A DNA stretch of 34,193 nt from Clostridiales bacterium. Lineage in GTDB: Bacteria > Bacillota > Clostridia > Christensenellales > UBA1242. A program made the translations under genes and the position numbers. Within the stretch, counting starts at the first letter, position 1. Each line of letters starts with the position of its first letter. Positions 20,537 through 29,058 of this stretch are shown piece after piece. The notes under the pieces were generated by a model. That model saw nothing but the letters and a program-made list of their open reading frames with translations, did no database searches and was not told the DNA's origin. Where the stretch lies: assembly GCA_015055905.1 (NCBI GenBank), contig SVHI01000014.1:1-34193 (forward strand). Reading direction: 5' to 3'.

Positions 20537-21224
20537 AATTTTCAGCCAGCATAACTTGTCTATTGTTATTTTCTAAATAATCATAGTTTGAAATGGCTTC
20601 ATATTCCATATTTTGCGACAACGCAACACCAGATAACGAAACTTCATAAGCCACCCTTGTTTCAATATTATTTTCATCAACTTTCTTTTGATATTTTCTG
20701 CTTTGAATTCTACCTTGAACCTCAAGTTTTTCACCGATTCCAAGGTCTTTAACGAACCTAGCGTTTCTTCCCCAAGCAATGCAAGGCAAATAATCGCTCT
20801 TGTTGTATGCGCGATTAACTGCAAGCAATACATCGCAGATTTCACGACCGAATGGAGTTGTTCTATAAATTGGCTCTTTGCAGATATAACCAACAAGTGA
20901 CACTTGATTAATTTCCATAATCTCACTTGGGTCAACAAGTTCCTTAACGAAAACTGTCAGCATAAGTTTGCTCTTTTCACCGTCAAGTTTATTGTAACTG
21001 CGAAACTGCCCAACAATTCCAACAGTGTCACCAAGTTTAAAATCACCAATAAGTCTTTCAGATATTGTCACCGGCAAAACATCTGTTTCATTAGAAAGTC
21101 TTTCAACCTCAACATACATTTCAAAAAATCCCTCACCCATAACTGTATGCGAATATGCAGGGAGCTTAACTATTTTTCCTTTGACTAAAACATTATTATT
21201 GTTTTCATAAGAAGTGTTATTCAT
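20535..21224 (-). CDS. Single-stranded DNA-binding protein with two OB folds
   Basis: The 229-residue protein contains two SSB/PriB-like domains. The second (about 105-200) is a clear SSB: VSLVGYICKEPIYRTTPFG, DVLLAVNRAYNKSDYLPCI, then a GEKLEVQGRIQSRKY strand pair. The first (about 10-100) has the same layout with KGKIVKLPAYSH and LGDTVGIVGQFRSYN. It lacks the acidic DDDIPF-type tail of the main Ssb, so it is probably an auxiliary SSB and not the replication protein. AAGGAAT precedes the ATG, 16 bp after the end of the deacetylase gene, so the two are likely co-transcribed. Confidence 0.85.
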   Translation of the reverse strand: MNNTSYENNNNVLVKGKIVKLPAYSHTVMGEGFFEMYVEVERLSNETDVLPVTISERLIGDFKLGDTVGIVGQFRSYNKLDGEKSKLMLTVFVKELVDPSEIMEINQVSLVGYICKEPIYRTTPFGREICDVLLAVNRAYNKSDYLPCIAWGRNARFVKDLGIGEKLEVQGRIQSRKYQKKVDENNIETRVAYEVSLSGVALSQNMEYEAISNYDYLENNNRQVMLAEN

Positions 21225-21240
21225 AATTTATTCCTTATTG

Positions 21241-22005
21241 TTATTTTAGTTTTTGTAATCCGTTGTTATCTATTATGTAATTGTCATCATACGCAAGCTG
21301 AGAAATTTTAACAATGCTATAACCTTCTGTTTTTAAATAAGAAATCACTAGTGGAAGAGCCTCAAGAATATGGTCGGAGTTATTGTGACACAAAATAATA
21401 GACCCGTTTTTAACGCTCGCTTTAACACGTGAGAGAATTTCGTTTGCAGAAAGCCCTTTCCAGTCAAGTGAATCAACGTCCCACTGAATGGTTTTGAGCC
21501 CCAAGGAGCCTGCAACCGTCAAAAGAGTGTCGTTATAATCGCCAAAAGGCGCGCGGAAAAATCGAACAGGTTTGCCTGTTATATTTGTTATCATATTCAT
21601 TGAAGTTTCAAGTTCTTCTTTCATCTTCGCCTGAGATAATGTGCTCATTTTTGGGTGGGTGTTTGAATGAGTCCCAATATCAAATCCAGCCTCGTCAATA
21701 GCCTTTACCTTGTCTTTGTTTTGCTCAATCCAAAACCCAACAAGAAAGAATGTGCCTTTGACGCCAGCATCTTCAAGCGTTTTAACAATTTTTAAAGTTT
21801 TATCTGAACCCCACGCAGCATCAAACGTGAGAGCAACTTTCTTTTCCCTAGTGTCTACAGAATAAATTGGCACAAGTCTCGATGCATAGCCAAAATAAAT
21901 CGTGCCAGAGTTAGTTATAAAAACCACTGTAGCCATAACAATTGCAATAAGCGATAAAGATAGCATCTTGAAAAATGTCTTCATTTTTACACACAATATC
22001 TTCAT
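21241..22005 (-). CDS. pdaB: Polysaccharide deacetylase, PdaB-like
   Basis: This is a 254-residue NodB-type deacetylase with an N-terminal signal anchor (about 12-32) and an extracellular or intermembrane catalytic domain. The metal and catalytic motifs are TFDAAWG (motif 1, in the PdaB style), THSNTHP, RAPFGDYN, DVDSLDWKG and LCHNN. PdaB is needed to maintain spores in Bacillus, and the sigF operon lies just upstream on the same strand behind a terminator, which fits a sporulation role. GAGAGGTAA precedes the ATG. The PdaB subgroup call rests on the DAAWG motif and the context. Confidence 0.85.
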   Translation of the reverse strand: MKILCVKMKTFFKMLSLSLIAIVMATVVFITNSGTIYFGYASRLVPIYSVDTREKKVALTFDAAWGSDKTLKIVKTLEDAGVKGTFFLVGFWIEQNKDKVKAIDEAGFDIGTHSNTHPKMSTLSQAKMKEELETSMNMITNITGKPVRFFRAPFGDYNDTLLTVAGSLGLKTIQWDVDSLDWKGLSANEILSRVKASVKNGSIILCHNNSDHILEALPLVISYLKTEGYSIVKISQLAYDDNYIIDNNGLQKLK

Positions 22006-22071
22006 ACAAATTACCTCTCTATTTTAATCATCTATTCGCTCAAGGAGCAATACATAAAATTTCTAATTATG

Positions 22072-22085
22072 TTGATTTAAATCAA
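22072..22085. promoter_or_regulatory. FNR-box-like palindrome
   Basis: TTGATTTAAATCAA is a perfect 14-bp palindrome and fits the FNR consensus TTGAT-N4-ATCAA. It lies 67 bp upstream of the pdaB-like ATG. AT-rich DNA makes chance palindromes common. Confidence 0.3.
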
Positions 22086-22161
22086 TTTTTGTCGCATTTT
22101 GTCAACAAAATTATTCCCCTAAGTCTTTAAAATCTTATTAATGAAAATTAAAAAATATGAC

Positions 22162-22190
22162 AAAAAGATAGAGCAATATTTCTCTATCTT
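22162..22190 (-). terminator. Terminator of the spoIIA operon
   Basis: The arms AAGATAGAG (22165-22173) and CTCTATCTT (22182-22190) give a hairpin followed by T on minus, overlapping the sigF stop codon. Confidence 0.8.
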
Positions 22191-22926
22191 AAGTCATTTT
22201 CTTTCTAAGCATTTCAATTACTTTTGATTCTATTCTTGAAATTTGAACTTGTGAAATATCCATAATTTCAGCAACTTCGCCCTGAGTTTTTCCACGAAAA
22301 TACCTCAAAAGTATAATCTTTTTTTCACGCTCAGGAAGTTTCATAATTTCATTTTTTAGTGTAAATTTTTCAATCATCTCGTCGCTTTTGTCAAACACGG
22401 CGAGTTTGTCAATAACATTTTGACTATTTGGGTCATTTTCATCAATTTTTGCTTGAATTGATATGGTTTGCTGGCACGAATCAAGAGCAACCACAACATC
22501 GCTCACATCAACCTCAAAATGGCTTGCAAGTTCGTCAATCTTTGGTGATTCACCTGTTTCATTTTTAACCTTTTCAATATATGCCTTGAGTTTAATTGCC
22601 AAGGTTTTTATTGACCTCGAAATCTTAATTATTCCATCATCACGCAAGTGTCTTTTAATTTCACCCGAAATCATTGGAACGGCATAGGTTGAAAACTTAA
22701 CACCAAGCGTTGGGTCAAAGTTCTTGATTGCTTTTAAAAACCCAACACAGCCAAGTTGATAGAGGTCGTCATATTCAACTGATTTGTTTAAATAAGACTT
22801 CACAACTGCCTTAATTAATGGGAAATTCCCCTGCACAAGTTCATCAGTTGCGTCTTTGTCGCCCGCTTTGGACATCAAAATAAGTTCATTTGTTCGCTCT
22901 GCATCTATTGGCTTATATTGTTCCAT
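22189..22926 (-). CDS. sigF: RNA polymerase sporulation sigma factor SigF
   Basis: SigF is the first forespore-specific sigma factor. The 245-residue protein has region 2 (DLYQLGCVGFLKAIKNFDP, KFSTYAVPMISGEIKRHLRD), region 3 and region 4 (LPEREKKIILLRYF, then TQGEVAEIMDISQVQISRIE). Length and motifs fit SigF/SpoIIAC. It is the third gene of spoIIAA-spoIIAB-sigF; its ATG overlaps the spoIIAB stop by one base, giving translational coupling with its anti-sigma factor. Confidence 0.95.
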   Translation of the reverse strand: MEQYKPIDAERTNELILMSKAGDKDATDELVQGNFPLIKAVVKSYLNKSVEYDDLYQLGCVGFLKAIKNFDPTLGVKFSTYAVPMISGEIKRHLRDDGIIKISRSIKTLAIKLKAYIEKVKNETGESPKIDELASHFEVDVSDVVVALDSCQQTISIQAKIDENDPNSQNVIDKLAVFDKSDEMIEKFTLKNEIMKLPEREKKIILLRYFRGKTQGEVAEIMDISQVQISRIESKVIEMLRKKMT

Positions 22927-23348
22927 TATCCCTTAATCACCTTCTGCATATGAACAATTAAGCCGCCTTCTGGGTTTGCTTTGACTTCTAAATAATTCAT
23001 AAAAGAGTCCATTAGCGTAAAACCCATTCCAGAGTGTTCCTCTTGGGCTTTGCTAGTAAAAAATGGTTGGAGCGCCATATCAATGTCTTCAATTCCTTTT
23101 CCAAAATCAGTAACCAAAATGTCAATTTTGTTGTCAATTATCTTTGTTTCAAGCAAAACCTTGCCTTGTTTTCCGTCATAGCCGTGCACAATAGAGTTTG
23201 TAACCGCTTCACTGACTGCAGTTTTTAAATCATTAACCTCCGAAAGTGTCGGCTTTAGCCCTGCAGCAAACATTGCCACCACACCTCTTGCAAAACTCAC
23301 ATTTTCAACCTTTGCATCAAATTCAAGTTTAAAACTATTATTTTCCAT
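22926..23348 (-). CDS. spoIIAB: Anti-sigma F factor / SpoIIAA kinase SpoIIAB
   Basis: SpoIIAB binds and holds SigF and phosphorylates SpoIIAA. At 140 residues it is a GHKL ATPase with the N box EAVTNSIVHGY, the G1 box VTDFGKGI and the G2 box HSGMGFTLMDSFM. The size matches the family. It lies 11 nt after spoIIAA with a clear AAAGGAG between them and runs directly into sigF. Confidence 0.95.
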   Translation of the reverse strand: MENNSFKLEFDAKVENVSFARGVVAMFAAGLKPTLSEVNDLKTAVSEAVTNSIVHGYDGKQGKVLLETKIIDNKIDILVTDFGKGIEDIDMALQPFFTSKAQEEHSGMGFTLMDSFMNYLEVKANPEGGLIVHMQKVIKG

Positions 23349-23359
23349 TCATTTCTCCT

Positions 23360-23671
23360 TTAACATACCTTTGGAATAATTTGATATATTCCCGTCATTT
23401 CAAAAATTCTATTCACATAAGAAGTTGGATTTTTTATATACAAGTTAATATCTAACTTAGCAAACTTGTTATATCTGCCTAAAAGCATTCCAATGCCCGT
23501 GCTATCCATAAACGAAACATTTGAAAAATCCAAGATTAATTTTTTTGCCTTGATGTTTTGCCTAAGCAAGTCATCAAGCGAAATTCTCACATATTCAGCC
23601 GAACACTCATCAAGTTCGCCAGAAAGTTCTGCGATAAATTCATAGCCTTCATTTTTGTATTTAATATCCAT
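23360..23671 (-). CDS. spoIIAA: Anti-sigma F factor antagonist SpoIIAA
   Basis: SpoIIAA releases SigF from SpoIIAB in its unphosphorylated form. The 103-residue STAS domain has the phosphorylation site Ser57 in SFMDSTGIGMLLGRYN, where many homologues have DSSG; here the residue after the serine is Thr. GAGGAGGA precedes the ATG. It is the first gene of the operon. A hairpin with a T7 run ends immediately upstream of the ribosome binding site, so the operon's promoter must lie upstream of, or inside, that hairpin. Confidence 0.95.
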   Translation of the reverse strand: MDIKYKNEGYEFIAELSGELDECSAEYVRISLDDLLRQNIKAKKLILDFSNVSFMDSTGIGMLLGRYNKFAKLDINLYIKNPTSYVNRIFEMTGIYQIIPKVC

Positions 23672-23687
23672 TGATATTCCTCCTCAC

Positions 23688-23723
23688 AAAAAAATCTTAG
23701 CACTAATTCGTGTGCTAAGATTT
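23688..23723 (-). terminator. Terminator hairpin directly upstream of the spoIIAA ribosome binding site
   Basis: The arms AAATCTTAGCAC (23692-23703) and GTGCTAAGATTT (23712-23723) have an 8-nt loop. On minus the hairpin is followed by T7, and GTGAGGAGGA starts straight after it. It would end transcripts from the protease gene about 90 nt after its stop. Confidence 0.75.
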
Positions 23724-23811
23724 AGAGTTTATGTATAATCATAAGATATTTTGTCAAATTGTGAATTTTTCAGCATTTAGAAGTGTTATGTGTGACAATA
23801 TACCCCACACA

Positions 23812-25617
23812 TTAAACCACTTCAACAAACATTGAAGATGTCAAGTTTATAGTAACATCAACATCTTGAAGATTTCCTGAAACCACTCTTGAAACTTTCA
23901 AAACAATCTCATCTTCTTCAAGTGAAACATCTTTTAAGATTCTTTCAAAATCATAATTCATCAAGAAATATGTTTCAGCAACATAAGTCTCGCCGCCAAA
24001 AGTGATTGACTTAATAATGTCATCATCTCTAAGCCCTGATTGATATGCCACCCCTGTTGTGTCAACATTCTTTGCAACAACATTATAGCTTACGAGCCAT
24101 TCTTTGTTTCCGTTTGAATCTAAAACAACTTTTGACTTTGATGTTCCGTTTTCAGCGTTAAAACCAAGCGAATCTTCAGTAAGAACCGAAATTCTTGTGT
24201 TTGTGCTTGCTGGAGTCAAACCATCACATTGGCTGATAACCTGCTCAACGATTGAAACCGCGGTGTTTATTGGAATAACATATCCAATGTTGTCATAACT
24301 AGAACTAGCAATCTTTGAGTTTACAATACCAACAAGGTTTCCATAAAGGTCATAAAGACCGCCACCTGAATTACCTGAGTTAATAGCAGCCGAAACACGC
24401 ATAAGTCTCATTGTTACCGCTTTTGTTGAATCAATGATTGATTCCATTGTGTTCTCTTCACTAACAACGCTAACAACACCGTTTGTTGTAGACAAACACA
24501 AAGCCTTAATATATGCAGCCTCCGCCTCTATAATAGTTTCATTTCCTATAGTGTCAGGAATGAGTGGGTTTCCTACAGCGATAACATCTTCTCCTCCAAC
24601 AATTGTTGAACTATCACCAATGCTTGCTGGAACAAAGTAATTTGAATCAAAAAACAACTCAGCAGTTTCAGTTGAAAGATTCTTTCTTTCAATCTTTAAC
24701 ACTGCAATGTCATTATCGGCAGAACCACCCACAAAAGTCGCGTTTAGTCTTGAATCGGCTGTTTGATAACCATAGAGATAAATTCCATAGAAATCGTCGT
24801 TTTTGCCCGTTAAAAAGTGGGTTCCAATAATATCATCGTTGTTTGGAATGGTTATATCCTCTGCTAAGAAATACTCACAATCAACTGGATTGAATGGATT
24901 TGATGTATCTTGTGTTTCTTTTACATCTTCGTCTGCATATTTGCTAGCAAAGAAATACCTTCCAGTGTTCGCGTCATAATACAACACATAGTTGTCATCA
25001 TTACAATATGTTTCAATATATGCCACGTGATAGTTTGTGATAATATATGCAGTGTCAAGTTCTCCATTGGTGTCACTATCAAACATATCATAAATTACAC
25101 CAGCACCTGCAGAAAGTCCCTTTCCGTCTTTGTTATTCTCTGGATAAAGCCTATATGCTGGCTTGCTTTCTTCCCCTGGATTTCCAGATGAAACATACCC
25201 AGATGCAACATAATACATATACTCGCTGTATGTATAGCAAATATCAACTGTTGATGAATAAGCTATTTGTGTTGCGGTTTTTGCGTCATATTCTTTAACT
25301 ACTGAATAGTAATAAACTAAAAAGTCTTGATAAGAATATTCTTGTTCTGTTTTATTCACTACATCAAGATAAGCTTCATAGATATCTCTCACACCAACGT
25401 TAACAAGTGCGTTCTCGCCTCTTTCGCCTTTTAAGCTTCCAAGCCACTCCGCTTCAGTTCCACTAAAGCCGTTTTCACACGCAATCTCGTATGCTGTGAG
25501 TCCATCGTCGCCGTCAATGCCGTTTTTTACATTGTTTTTAAGCGACAACACAATTGTGAACACACACATTGCAATCATCATTATAAATGCAAATATATTA
25601 ACTTTTTTTGCTTCCAT
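23812..25617 (-). CDS. Membrane-anchored S1C (HtrA/DegP-like) serine protease with collagen-like segment and PDZ-like C-terminus
   Basis: The 601-residue protein starts with one TM helix (about 8-26). Residues 33-68 contain GIDGDDG and EIACENGFSGTEAEWLGSLKG, a collagen-associated module usually seen in secreted or phage-tail proteins. The trypsin-like domain has His near 197 (TNYHVAY), Asp near 302 (DNDIAVLKI) and Ser near 415 (NSGNSGGG). The C-terminal 130 residues include SGLRDDDIIKSI, typical of a PDZ domain. The region between TM and protease is Tyr-rich. It is probably an extracytoplasmic quality-control or sporulation protease. It follows fhs by 9 bp with AGGAGA overlapping the fhs stop. 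Confidence 0.88.
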   Translation of the reverse strand: MEAKKVNIFAFIMMIAMCVFTIVLSLKNNVKNGIDGDDGLTAYEIACENGFSGTEAEWLGSLKGERGENALVNVGVRDIYEAYLDVVNKTEQEYSYQDFLVYYYSVVKEYDAKTATQIAYSSTVDICYTYSEYMYYVASGYVSSGNPGEESKPAYRLYPENNKDGKGLSAGAGVIYDMFDSDTNGELDTAYIITNYHVAYIETYCNDDNYVLYYDANTGRYFFASKYADEDVKETQDTSNPFNPVDCEYFLAEDITIPNNDDIIGTHFLTGKNDDFYGIYLYGYQTADSRLNATFVGGSADNDIAVLKIERKNLSTETAELFFDSNYFVPASIGDSSTIVGGEDVIAVGNPLIPDTIGNETIIEAEAAYIKALCLSTTNGVVSVVSEENTMESIIDSTKAVTMRLMRVSAAINSGNSGGGLYDLYGNLVGIVNSKIASSSYDNIGYVIPINTAVSIVEQVISQCDGLTPASTNTRISVLTEDSLGFNAENGTSKSKVVLDSNGNKEWLVSYNVVAKNVDTTGVAYQSGLRDDDIIKSITFGGETYVAETYFLMNYDFERILKDVSLEEDEIVLKVSRVVSGNLQDVDVTINLTSSMFVEVV

Positions 25618-25626
25618 TATTTTCTC

Positions 25627-27306
25627 CTAAGATAAGCCAACAATAGTTCCGTCTTCAAAGATATCAATCTTGACAGCATTAGGAACCTTTGAAAGACCTG
25701 GCATAAGCATCATATCGCCAGCAATAACAACAATAAATCCGCTTCCGGTTTTAAGTTCAATATCACGAACATTAACCTTAAAGCCTGTTGGCGCGCCAAC
25801 TCTTGCTTTGTCATCTGTAAAACTAAACTGTGTTTTTGCAATTATTATTGGCAATTTATCATATTTATATTTATTGATAAACTTAATCTTTTCTTTGGCT
25901 TCGTCTGAAAGAACAATGCCGTCACCGCCATAGATTTTCTTAACAATAGCCTCGATTTTGTTTTCAACTTTATCGTTTAATTCATAAGCATATTCAAGTT
26001 TGCTATCGCCCATATTTTCAAGCACGGCGTTAGCAAGGTCCATTGTGCCGTCAGCACCTTTTGCAAAGCACTCATTAACAACGCAATCAACGCCTCTTGA
26101 TTTAAGCTCATTAATAACAAACGCAATTTCTTCATCTGTGTCACTCAAGAACTTATTAAGAGTAACGACAACATTTGTTTTATAAACATCTTTAAGGTTT
26201 GAAATGTGCTTATATAAGTTTTCCAATCCCTTTTCAATATAGCTTGTTGGGTTTTCTGTTTCATCATCTGGCATTTCACCGTGATACTTAAGACCCCTAA
26301 TTGTAGCAACCAAAACCACAACACTTGGGTCAAGCCCAGCAATTCTGCACTTTACGTCCAAGAACTTTTCAGCACCAAGGTCACTTCCAAATCCAGCCTC
26401 TGTAATAACATAGTCAGCAACTGAAAGCCCAAGTTTTGTTGCCATAATAGAGTTGCAACCGTGAGCGATATTTGCAAAAGGTCCAAGGTGAACAAACGCT
26501 GGAGTGTGGTCGATTGTTTGAACAAGGTTTGGGCAAAGAATGTTTCTAAGCAACACCGCCATACTGCCTTCAGCCTTAAGGTCTCTAGCATAAACTGGTT
26601 CGCCTTTTTTGTTAAGTGCAACCATAATATTTCCAAGTCTTGTTTTAAGGTCATCAAAACTTGTTGCCAAACAGCAAATCGCCATAACTTCACTTGCTGC
26701 AGTAATGGTTAAATGGTCTTTTCTTAAAAGATTTTGTTTGTTTCCATCTTTGTCTTTGCCAGTAATATAATAACTAATGTCACGAAGAGACCTGTCATTA
26801 ACGTCTAAACATCTATTGAACAAGATTTTTTCAACATCAATGTCAAGTTCGTTTCCACTAAAGATGTGATTATCAATCATCGCGCAAAGAAGATTGTTTG
26901 CTGAAGTGATAGCATCAAAGTCACCTGTAAAGTTTAAGTTGATGTCTTCCATAGGCAAAACTTGTGAATATCCGCCACCAGCAGCGCCGCCTTTAATTCC
27001 AAACACAGGTCCAAGTGATGGCTCACGAAGTGCCAAGCATACCTTTTTGTCAAGTTTAGCAAACGCATCAGCAAGACCGATTGAAACAGTAGTCTTTCCA
27101 ATACCAAACTTAGTTGGGCTCATAGCAGTAACCAAAATGAGTTTGCCTTGTTTTTCTGCTCTATCCAAATACTTTTGATAGTTTTTAACCTTTGCCACGG
27201 TTTCGCCATACATCAAAAGGTCGCTTTCAGCGATGTTGAGTTTAACCGCAATTTCCTTTACCGACAAAAGTTTAGTGCTTTGTGCAATTTCAATATCTGT
27301 TAACAT
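25627..27306 (-). CDS. fhs: Formate--tetrahydrofolate ligase
   Basis: Fhs makes 10-formyl-THF from formate, THF and ATP, feeding purine synthesis and, in acetogens, the methyl branch of Wood-Ljungdahl. The 559-residue length is normal. ALREPSLGPVFGIKGGAAGG and PMEDINLNFTGDFDAI are diagnostic. The P-loop reads FGIGKTT (67-73), whereas most homologues have AGEGKTT, so the Glu is replaced by Ile while the Gly-Lys-Thr core is kept. It lies 3 bp after nrnA with GGAGGGA before the ATG. Together with rubrerythrin it fits an anaerobe. Confidence 0.96.
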   Translation of the reverse strand: MLTDIEIAQSTKLLSVKEIAVKLNIAESDLLMYGETVAKVKNYQKYLDRAEKQGKLILVTAMSPTKFGIGKTTVSIGLADAFAKLDKKVCLALREPSLGPVFGIKGGAAGGGYSQVLPMEDINLNFTGDFDAITSANNLLCAMIDNHIFSGNELDIDVEKILFNRCLDVNDRSLRDISYYITGKDKDGNKQNLLRKDHLTITAASEVMAICCLATSFDDLKTRLGNIMVALNKKGEPVYARDLKAEGSMAVLLRNILCPNLVQTIDHTPAFVHLGPFANIAHGCNSIMATKLGLSVADYVITEAGFGSDLGAEKFLDVKCRIAGLDPSVVVLVATIRGLKYHGEMPDDETENPTSYIEKGLENLYKHISNLKDVYKTNVVVTLNKFLSDTDEEIAFVINELKSRGVDCVVNECFAKGADGTMDLANAVLENMGDSKLEYAYELNDKVENKIEAIVKKIYGGDGIVLSDEAKEKIKFINKYKYDKLPIIIAKTQFSFTDDKARVGAPTGFKVNVRDIELKTGSGFIVVIAGDMMLMPGLSKVPNAVKIDIFEDGTIVGLS

Positions 27307-27309
27307 TTC

Positions 27310-28260
27310 TTATCCCTCCACCTTTAAAAATTCTTGAATTTCTTTTTCTACGAGTTCGATTGCTTTTTCAATAGGTTCATTAATGGCACAACCAGAGGCA
27401 TTTTTATGCCCACCGCCGCCAAACTTTGCCGCAACAACCGAACAATCATATTCAAATTTAGAGCGGAAAGAACAGTGAATTCCGTCCTCTCTTTCTTTTA
27501 ATATAACCGCAAGTTTATATCCACAATTAAGATATGTGTTTGGAAGATTGCCAATATTTTCACTTTGTGGAACACCAAACTTGTCAAAATCGTCTTTAGA
27601 AACGGTCATAATAACATACTTTAGTTCGTCATTAATCTTAGCATTTAACAGTGTGCTTGATGTGAGACGAACATTTGGAACATTGCGTTTATCAAAAAAC
27701 TCTGCATAAACTCGCCTAACTTCTGCGCCTTTTTCAAGTAAGTCCGCACAAACCTCAAATGTTTTGCTGTCAGTGTTAGAATTTCTAAACAACCCCGTGT
27801 CGCCACAAATTCCAAAATAAAGCGCAGTCGCAATGCTTGGTGTTATTTTAACCTTGAGTTTATTAATAACTTCATAAATCAAAATTGCACACGCACTATA
27901 AGTTTTAACTAGTTTCTTCTTAGAAAATTCTACACCATTTGCGTGGTGGTCAAGCTTTATTGTATTAGGAAAATTCACAAAGCTTTCTTCAAACTTGCCA
28001 AACATTGTGTTTGTTGGAACGTCAACCGAAACATAAAGGTCAAAGCCCTCTAATTCATCGGTATTATATCTGTCATAATACTCCAAAAACGCGTAATTTT
28101 CGCCATTTTCAACATCGCAGAACACACTAACTTGTTTGTTCATTGTCACCAGTGCTTCATATAAAGCAAGGGTCGAACCAATGGTGTCAGGGTCTGGATT
28201 TGAATGTGAAAACAAAGCAATCTTTTTGGAACGCTTTAAAAGTTTAATAATATCTCGCAT
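27310..28260 (-). CDS. nrnA: DHH/DHHA1 phosphoesterase, NrnA-type oligoribonuclease/pAp phosphatase
   Basis: NrnA degrades nanoRNAs and dephosphorylates pAp in Firmicutes that lack Orn. The 316-residue protein has motif I SHSNPDPDTIGS (His19, Asp23, Asp25), the DHH motif in KLDHHANG and the C-terminal GGGGHKNASGCAI that binds the substrate in DHHA1 domains. It is the first gene of an nrnA-fhs-protease operon. GGAGAA precedes the ATG and a good promoter is visible upstream. Confidence 0.92.
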   Translation of the reverse strand: MRDIIKLLKRSKKIALFSHSNPDPDTIGSTLALYEALVTMNKQVSVFCDVENGENYAFLEYYDRYNTDELEGFDLYVSVDVPTNTMFGKFEESFVNFPNTIKLDHHANGVEFSKKKLVKTYSACAILIYEVINKLKVKITPSIATALYFGICGDTGLFRNSNTDSKTFEVCADLLEKGAEVRRVYAEFFDKRNVPNVRLTSSTLLNAKINDELKYVIMTVSKDDFDKFGVPQSENIGNLPNTYLNCGYKLAVILKEREDGIHCSFRSKFEYDCSVVAAKFGGGGHKNASGCAINEPIEKAIELVEKEIQEFLKVEG

Positions 28261-28280
28261 CGCCTATTTCTCCAAGTTCT

Positions 28281-28310
28281 ATATTATCACAAACACAAGC
28301 CCTGTGTAAA
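28281..28310 (-). promoter_or_regulatory. Promoter of the nrnA-fhs-protease operon
   Basis: On minus, TTTACA (28310-28305), 18 bp, TAATAT (28286-28281) with TGA before the -10. Confidence 0.65.
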
Positions 28311-28345
28311 CAATAATTTTTTTTGATTTACATTTTTGTTCAATA

Positions 28346-28380
28346 TAAAAACATTTGAGACAATATTGCCCCAAATGTTT
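28346..28380 (-). terminator. Terminator of the rubrerythrin gene
   Basis: The arms AAACATTTG (28349-28357) and CAAATGTTT (28372-28380) enclose a 14-nt loop that can pair further (CAATATTG). T residues follow on minus. Confidence 0.7.
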
Positions 28381-28382
28381 AG

Positions 28383-28988
28383 TTATGCTTCTTTTAACGC
28401 TTTTTCAAACGCCTCAGTAAAGTCAAGTGTAATATATCCTTGTTCAAGTGAACAAAGCGGACATTCTTTCCAGCCGTCAGCCTGCTGTGCAATATGCCCG
28501 CAGTTTGAGCATTTTAACAGTCTCTTTGACTTGCACTTATAGAGTGAATTTTTCTTATAGCCATTGCAGATTATTTCCAAAATATTTGCGTGTGTCTTTT
28601 CCACCTTTGCAACAAGTTCATAACTTTCTGCAATATCTTTAAACCCTTCTTCTTTTGCAATCCTTGCAAATTCAGGATAAAGCGTATCAAACTCTTCCTG
28701 TTCAATCTTCATTTCAGCACACAAACTTTTCTCGAGTGACGGCTCAACATAAGGATAATCGGCTTTAAGGTCAACCACACACTCTCCCGACTTTTCAATA
28801 ATATAATCATAAAACAACTTGGCGTGAGCCATTTCGTTTTTAGCAATCATCTTCATTGTGTCTTTGACATAAACAAGCCCCTCCATTTGCGCCTGTGTCG
28901 CCATAAACTGATATCTCGCACCCGCCTGACACTCCGCTGCAAAACTCTTTGCTAAGTTAACCTTAGTCTTACTCTCATTAAAATTCAT
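28383..28988 (-). CDS. rbr: Rubrerythrin
   Basis: Rubrerythrin reduces hydrogen peroxide in anaerobes. The 201-residue protein has a ferritin-like di-iron domain (Glu in AAECQAGARYQF, NEMAHAKLF with ExxH, then KEEGF and KVEKTHANI with the second ExxH) and a C-terminal rubredoxin domain with CSNCGH and CPLC. This is the usual order and size. GGAGGAG precedes the ATG. It is monocistronic. Confidence 0.95.
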   Translation of the reverse strand: MNFNESKTKVNLAKSFAAECQAGARYQFMATQAQMEGLVYVKDTMKMIAKNEMAHAKLFYDYIIEKSGECVVDLKADYPYVEPSLEKSLCAEMKIEQEEFDTLYPEFARIAKEEGFKDIAESYELVAKVEKTHANILEIICNGYKKNSLYKCKSKRLLKCSNCGHIAQQADGWKECPLCSLEQGYITLDFTEAFEKALKEA

Positions 28989-29006
28989 AACTCCTCCTTG
29001 AATTTG

Positions 29007-29036
29007 ATTATGTCCAACAAGTTTTTATTTATACAA
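29007..29036 (-). promoter_or_regulatory. Promoter of the rubrerythrin gene
   Basis: On minus, TTGTAT (29036-29031), 18 bp, CATAAT (29012-29007). The -35 box overlaps the T-run of the upstream gene's terminator. Confidence 0.5.
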
Positions 29037-29058
29037 AAAAAAGTGAGCATTAGCCCAC
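29034..29058 (-). terminator. Terminator of the M19 dipeptidase gene
   Basis: On minus, GTGGGC (29058-29053) pairs with GCTCAC (29048-29043) over a 4-nt loop and is followed by T8. The stop codon lies in the loop. Confidence 0.75.
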
